Assembly (NCBI GenBank): GCA_021018995.1
Contig: CM037597.1
Coordinates: 1,811,299 to 1,875,298 of the forward strand
Direction: 5' to 3'
Origin: Chloranthus sessilifolius
Taxonomy: Eukaryota > Streptophyta > Magnoliopsida > Chloranthales > Chloranthaceae
DNA: 64,000 nucleotides
How positions within the stretch are numbered: position 1 is the first letter of the stretch; every line of letters begins with the position of its first letter. Of this stretch, positions 53,701 through 59,700 are shown piece by piece. The notes below the pieces were generated by a model, which ran no database searches, was not told where the DNA came from, and worked only from the letters and a program-made list of their open reading frames with translations. Both the position numbers and the translations under genes were made by a program.

Positions 53701-56700
53701 AAATACTTGGTTAAGTTGTCGGGAAAGCCGAACTCCGAGAACACATGGTTAACTGAAGAAGAGGTGCGACGCCTGGACCCCGACATGCTCGATCTCTGTC
53801 ATGACGTCGCTTCATCGGTGATGAAGCCTTTTTGGTCCGGGAGAATTGAAGGGGACGCCGACATCGGATACGGTCCATTTCGCGAATACCGATGTCGGAA
53901 GAAGCGGAATGGAAATTAGAACCAAGCGTAAAGAAGAAAATTTTGCAATTTGGAGGAGCACTGCAATTTCGATCGATCGAACCAGGATTCGATCGATGGA
54001 ATATCCATTTCGATCAATCAAAATCGCGCGAGAACTTGTTTTGACTTAAATTTTAGGGGCAAGTTTGTCTTTCTTTTATGTTTATTTTCGTTTTAGGGTT
54101 TTACTTTAAGACCTCCTATAGAAGGTCTCTCGATAAACAATATAATTGGTGATTTGATTAATGAAAATAGCTTTTTTTGCTTCCTTGCTTGAGATGAGCG
54201 AATCTGGAGAGTGATTCTTCGATTCCCGAGAAGGATTTGGTGTGAAGCCAAAGGTGTGAAGCCCACAATCTATCATTTACTATTTTATCTCTTTTTAATC
54301 TATTTTCCTTGCTTTAAATTTTATAATCTTAAATCTGCCATCGCCCTTTCAAATACCCGAAATCCTAAACCCTAGCTTTTCCCTAAGTCATTGCATCGAT
54401 CTGATTCAACAATCCTATGTCTCTTCAGAGCCATTAAACCATTCCGCATCAAAATACCTTGGACCAGCAATCCATTATTGAACTACGAGCGCCTTAATCT
54501 GGAAAACCTAGAGTTCTACCTCTAGGGCCGATCTGCACTGCAAATTTAACAGATCTAACACCTGGACTGGGCCACAACTCGATCCCTCACATGGAAAATT
54601 ACGAACTCCTAAGGTATTCGCATTATTTTCAGATTCATTGTTTAAATTAATTAAGTTTAATTTCGGCAAGTAATAAATTCATCGCACACACGTAGTTTAG
54701 GGTTTTGTCCTACGTCAGCCTTCCTCTCTAAGAGTTAGGATTTCTCTTCCCTCTTTTCCTAGCCTCCAAGTCCCTTTTTCCTTCTTTTCAACTTCTATTT
54801 ATATGCTTTGGTTAGGGCTTCTCCAGAAAAAGTCAACATTCGTCAACCATATTTCAATCCGTGAGAGGTTGCTCGAGCGAGAACCAAAGTCGCTCGGGCG
54901 ACTCCTACCTGAGAATTTCGCTGTCTTCTTTTAACGCATCTCGCTCAAGCGAGAAGCGAACTCGCTCCCATTCCAGTAACAACTTTTTGTAAGCACTTCT
55001 TACTGCCGATCTTCCTCCATTATGTTCCTTGGGTATTTATTTCCTACAAGCACACAAACGCATTAATATCCTACAATAAGTCATAGCAACACAAGTTTAG
55101 GGGCTAATTTGTATAACTAATTAGCGTCACACTTATCATCCGACTTATATTTATGGGCTATATGTCCATCGGACGTTGGATATGGTTGAGATGGTAATTC
55201 GACACATTTCCACTGTCAAGATTGTTATTGGACCGTGGCATTTTGTCGTTTCCCCATTATTGAGAATTTCATCAGATTGTTGATCTTCAATATGATGATT
55301 AGAAGTCTGACGGGGAACGTCAAGATCGAAGAACAGCGAGAGGAAGAACTGAAGGAACTGCAAAATTTTGATTTGAAATTTCGATCGATCGAATGTCGAC
55401 GGAGATATTCATAGATACATGAATTTCGATCGATCGAATTCCAATTTTGATCGATCGAAATCACGCCGAGTTTAGTCGTTTTAGAAGTCTAAATTCGAAC
55501 TTGTGTTAAGGGTTTAATTGTCTTTTATTTAATATTCGTTTTAAGGTTTTCTTTTATTGTAAGACCTATATAAGGTCATTAAGAAGAACATTGTAGTTAG
55601 TTGATTGATTATTTGAATGCTTTTATGCTCGAGCAATCTTTGCCTGAGATGGGTTTGGTGTGAGGCCAAGGGAGTGATTCCCAAAGCCATTGTTATCTTC
55701 TCTATTATATTTGCTATCTAAATCTCTGCGTGCTTTTCTAAACCTTAGCCTAATTACTCCCGTGCGATCCCAAAACCCTAAACCCTTTTGAAACCCTAAA
55801 CCACACAAAGCCTACACCCTTCCTAAATCATAAACCGTCCTGAAAGCCAAAAGCCTTTGACAAACCATAAATTCCTTTCATAACCCAACTTGGAATTCAT
55901 GAATCTACACGGATCGAAGACGAGCGCCTAAGCATGGAAAAGCTAGAGGCCGATCTCGCATCGACTCTAAAAGTACTTGCGCATCGGATTGGACCCTACC
56001 TGGATCTCGTGTGACCTACCCATCAAAATTTTGCAAAACCCTAAAGGTATCAAAGATAGTTTTGCGATTAAACTTGATTTAATTTCATTAATTTCGGCAA
56101 AATCTGCATTAAAATCATATTCCGCATTTTAGGGTCGTTGTCCCCTGTTAGTTTTGGTTTTAGAGACCTAGGTTTTCTAGGTTAGGGCATATTGTGTATC
56201 ACTTTAATTTTCATTGCATCTTCCTTCAGTTTTATGTGTGCACGTCATGTGTTTGACAAAATTCCTCATCCATTGTGGTTAATGTTTGCATGGCATTTAG
56301 CACCCGTGTTAGTAAGCCGTGTTCCCCATAAGGCGATCGCGCCCAAATTCCTAGCAAAGTCCCACAAGTTGTGATGAAACTAGAGTTAGGGGATACCCTC
56401 ATCATCATGAACCTGAGTACGACCCTTCCGAATTTTGAGGGTACGGCGAACCCTAAAACCTTCATAGAGTGGTTGTCTAGTGTAGAAGAGTATTTTGATT
56501 GGTATGGTGTACCAGATGAGTACAAAATTAGACTAGTGACAACAAAGTTTAAGGGTAATGCCGAAGTTTTTTGGATTCAAATAGAATTCCGTATTGAGTT
56601 TTGTCGGATTAAACCCATCTCCACATGGGAGGATATGAAGGTGACACTTATTGAAAAGTATGTTCCTTTGACACACCGTCACCTTCTAAGGAGTTTGAGA

Positions 56701-59700
56701 ACCAAGACAAATAAGTGTCCTGATTGTCTTAAGTGTTAAGGGTTCAGACACTTTGCTTACTAATGCTCCATAAAACTTCCCACTCTGAATTTAGTGACTA
56801 AAAACGAAAGTTCTAAGGAGCCGGAAAGTATGAAAGTAGAAGAGGAAGTGTATGACCCTAAGACCGTGATGATGAAGAGGAGATCGAAGAAGCTGATGAA
56901 AGTCTCATTTGTGTTAAAGAGACTTCTATCTCCCTTGTGGCTAGTGATGTTGGGTCGCATGCACATCATAGTCCCGAGTTGCGTACCCCTTCACATTCCA
57001 AGTCTTATTGTGAGTCAACTTTTGAGTCTCATTCCGCATTGCATGCTAAAATTAAACAGAAGATTAATTTAAGCTACAATCAATACGAATTATCTTCTAA
57101 TACTCTAAGGCGTTTCAAAGAATATAAGGTGGGTGATCCTCCTCTGAGCTCAACCCCACCTCCACGCAATCCTTCCCAAAAGCCCCCTGGTTGCAATCTC
57201 AACCCAACTTTACAGTTGATACCCCTTACCTCCCCAAGCAGGCAAAGAAAAGAGGTAATTGAGGACAAATTAGATGATCTTGTGGCATTCACCTGCGGCA
57301 GAGAGTTTCTGGTTTATGAGATGAAGAGGGTTAATACGTTGACTATCGAAAGTGCATGGGCTAGTCATGAAAGAGTTTGCCGCTTGAGTTCTCGTAATCG
57401 CGACCGATATCGCGATCACACTTCATCGGGGATGAATTTTTTCAGGTCTGGGAGAGTTGATGAGCAATTTCAAAAATATTTAGTTGAGTGGGTTGGCGAG
57501 CCGGGTTATCAGGTTTATCAAGGAGAGGCTTACCGTGTGTGTCCCGCTATAATCAACCGAGATGAGGATCATACGCCACTAGGAGCCGAGATTGTTTGGG
57601 CTAGTAGCAAGGAGTTCCACTGTGCAAGTTCCGATACACCTGATAAGTATCACATGCGTATTTCATCGGTGATGAAACATTTTGAGTGGAGGAGAATGAC
57701 GGGGAACGTCAAGATCGAGCAACAGCGAGAGGAAGAACTGAAGGAACTGTGAAATTTCGATCGATCGAAAGTTAATTTCGATCGATTGAATGTCGACGAC
57801 TATATTCATAGATACATGAATTTCGATCGATCGATTTTAAATTTCGATCGATCAAATTTCAACTTCGATCGATCGAATTCCAATTTCGATCAATCGAAAT
57901 CGCGCCGAGTTGTTTAGTCGTTTTAGAAGTCTAAATTCAAACTTTTGTGTTAAGGGTTTCATTGTCTTTTATTTAATATTCGTTTTAGGGTTTTCTTTTA
58001 TTGTAAGACCTCCTATATAAGGTCATTAAGAAGAACATTGTAGTTAGTTGATTGATTATTTGAATGCTTTTATGCTCGAGCAATCTTTGCCTGAGATGGG
58101 TTTGGTGTGAGGCCAAGGGAGTGATTCCCAAAGCCATTGTTATCTTCTCTATTATATTCGTTGTCTAAATCTTTGCGTGCTTTTCTAAACCTTAGCCTAA
58201 TTACTCCCGTGCGATCCCAAAACCACACAAAGCCTGCACCCTTCCTAAATCATAAACCGACTTGAAAGCCAAAAGCCTTTTACAAACCATAAATTCCTTT
58301 CATAACCCAACTTGGAATTCATGAATCTGCACGGACCGAAGACGAGCGCCTAAGCCTGGAAAAGCTAGAGTCCTATCTCTAGGCCGATTTCGCCTCGACT
58401 CTAAAAGTACTTGCGCATCGGACTGGACCCTACCTGGATCTCGTGTGATCTACCCATCAAAATTCTGCAAAACCCTAAAGGTATCAAAGATAGTTTTGCG
58501 ATTAAACTTGATTTAATTTCATTAATTTCAGCAAAACCTGCATTAAAATCATATTCTGCATTTTAGGGTCGTCCCGCGTCAAAGTCTTCTCTCCATTGGA
58601 CGTTTCACCAGAGTCTTGACATCTCGGAGTTCAATATGGAGCTTTAATAATAGCTTTCTTCTTAATCAAACCATTTATCTTATACTGGATTGAAATATGA
58701 CCATCGATTTTGGATCAAATTAAAATCTGGTATTTGATTTTCGCTTTGATCAAGATCTATCCGTTGATCCTCCTCAATAACGTATGTCAGATCCTTTTCA
58801 CTGTTAGAATCTGTTAGAGATGTAATCTATTGTGAAACCTGTGTTAGTGAGTAATACCGGATACATTAGTATGAGAGGTGTGTATAGTGGGTTTTAGTCT
58901 CACATTGAGTAAAATGTAATTGGTCTTCATGTAGCTCTCTATATAAAGGGCTGTATTTCATAACTCATCATCTTAGAATAACAGCAATGTAGTCTTCTCT
59001 CTCCCTGTTTCTCTTCTCCTCTCTCGCTAATAAACCCTAAATGAGTATTTCTCTTCTTTAGTTATTAGCCTTTAGATTTCTACATGGTATCAGAGCGGGT
59101 AGTTCCCACTCATCCTTTATTTTTGGAAACATGTATTTGATGCAGAGTGCACACAGAAAAAGGCATTGAAAACAGTGAACAGGGTCCAACAATGGGCTCT
59201 GAAAATCAGTGATATCTCCTTCAAGCTGTAACCAAATCCAAAGTGATATCTCCTTCAAACTGTAACCAAATCCAAAACTTCCACATGGGTTTCAACCACA
59301 CACAACGACCGACCCTTCTCCAGTTTTATCCCCAAAGTTCATCCACTTGACCACAGCACCTAAAAAACCGTGAAAAGTGGTTTCAAGTGTAAGCCCTATC
59401 AACCAATAAAACACGGACCAATCACTTCCAAAAAAATATAAAAAATGTTGGTAGAACTTACAAAAATATGAGCTCTGAAAATGATGAAACCCTAGGACTG
59501 ACATCAGCAATCCAAGGGCTGACGGCAGCAAAATCTTGAGATGCAGTCATTTTCCTTATTGATGAGAAAAGGTGAAACTCGGTTCACTGAACATTGGCAT
59601 TCTTGCCATTTCTGCAAGCTGTCATAGATATTTTTGTTGAGCAAGTGACTTTCCTGCTTAGAAACAGGGTTCATATCCATAAATATTAAAGCTAGTTATT

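Larger units (their letters stand above)
48133..54717 (+). mobile_element. Element D: Ty3/gypsy chromovirus
   Basis: 5' LTR 48133-49062 and 3' LTR 53847-54717. Exact target duplication GCCTT (48128-48132 and 54718-54722). Internal 4.78 kb in the order gag, protease, RT, RNase H, integrase, chromodomain. It is less damaged than element B, with catalytic motifs of protease and RT in place, but has several stops (for example at 49338, 49598 and 51067) and frameshifts. Confidence 0.95.
55308..58581 (+). mobile_element. Element E: non-autonomous gag/chromodomain LTR retrotransposon
   Basis: 5' LTR 55308-56150 and 3' LTR 57697-58581. Exact target duplication AAGTC (55303-55307 and 58582-58586). 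The internal region is only 1546 bp and holds gag, an integrase C-terminal relic and two chromodomain-like units, with protease, RT, RNase H and integrase core missing. Same order and same join as element A. Confidence 0.92.
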
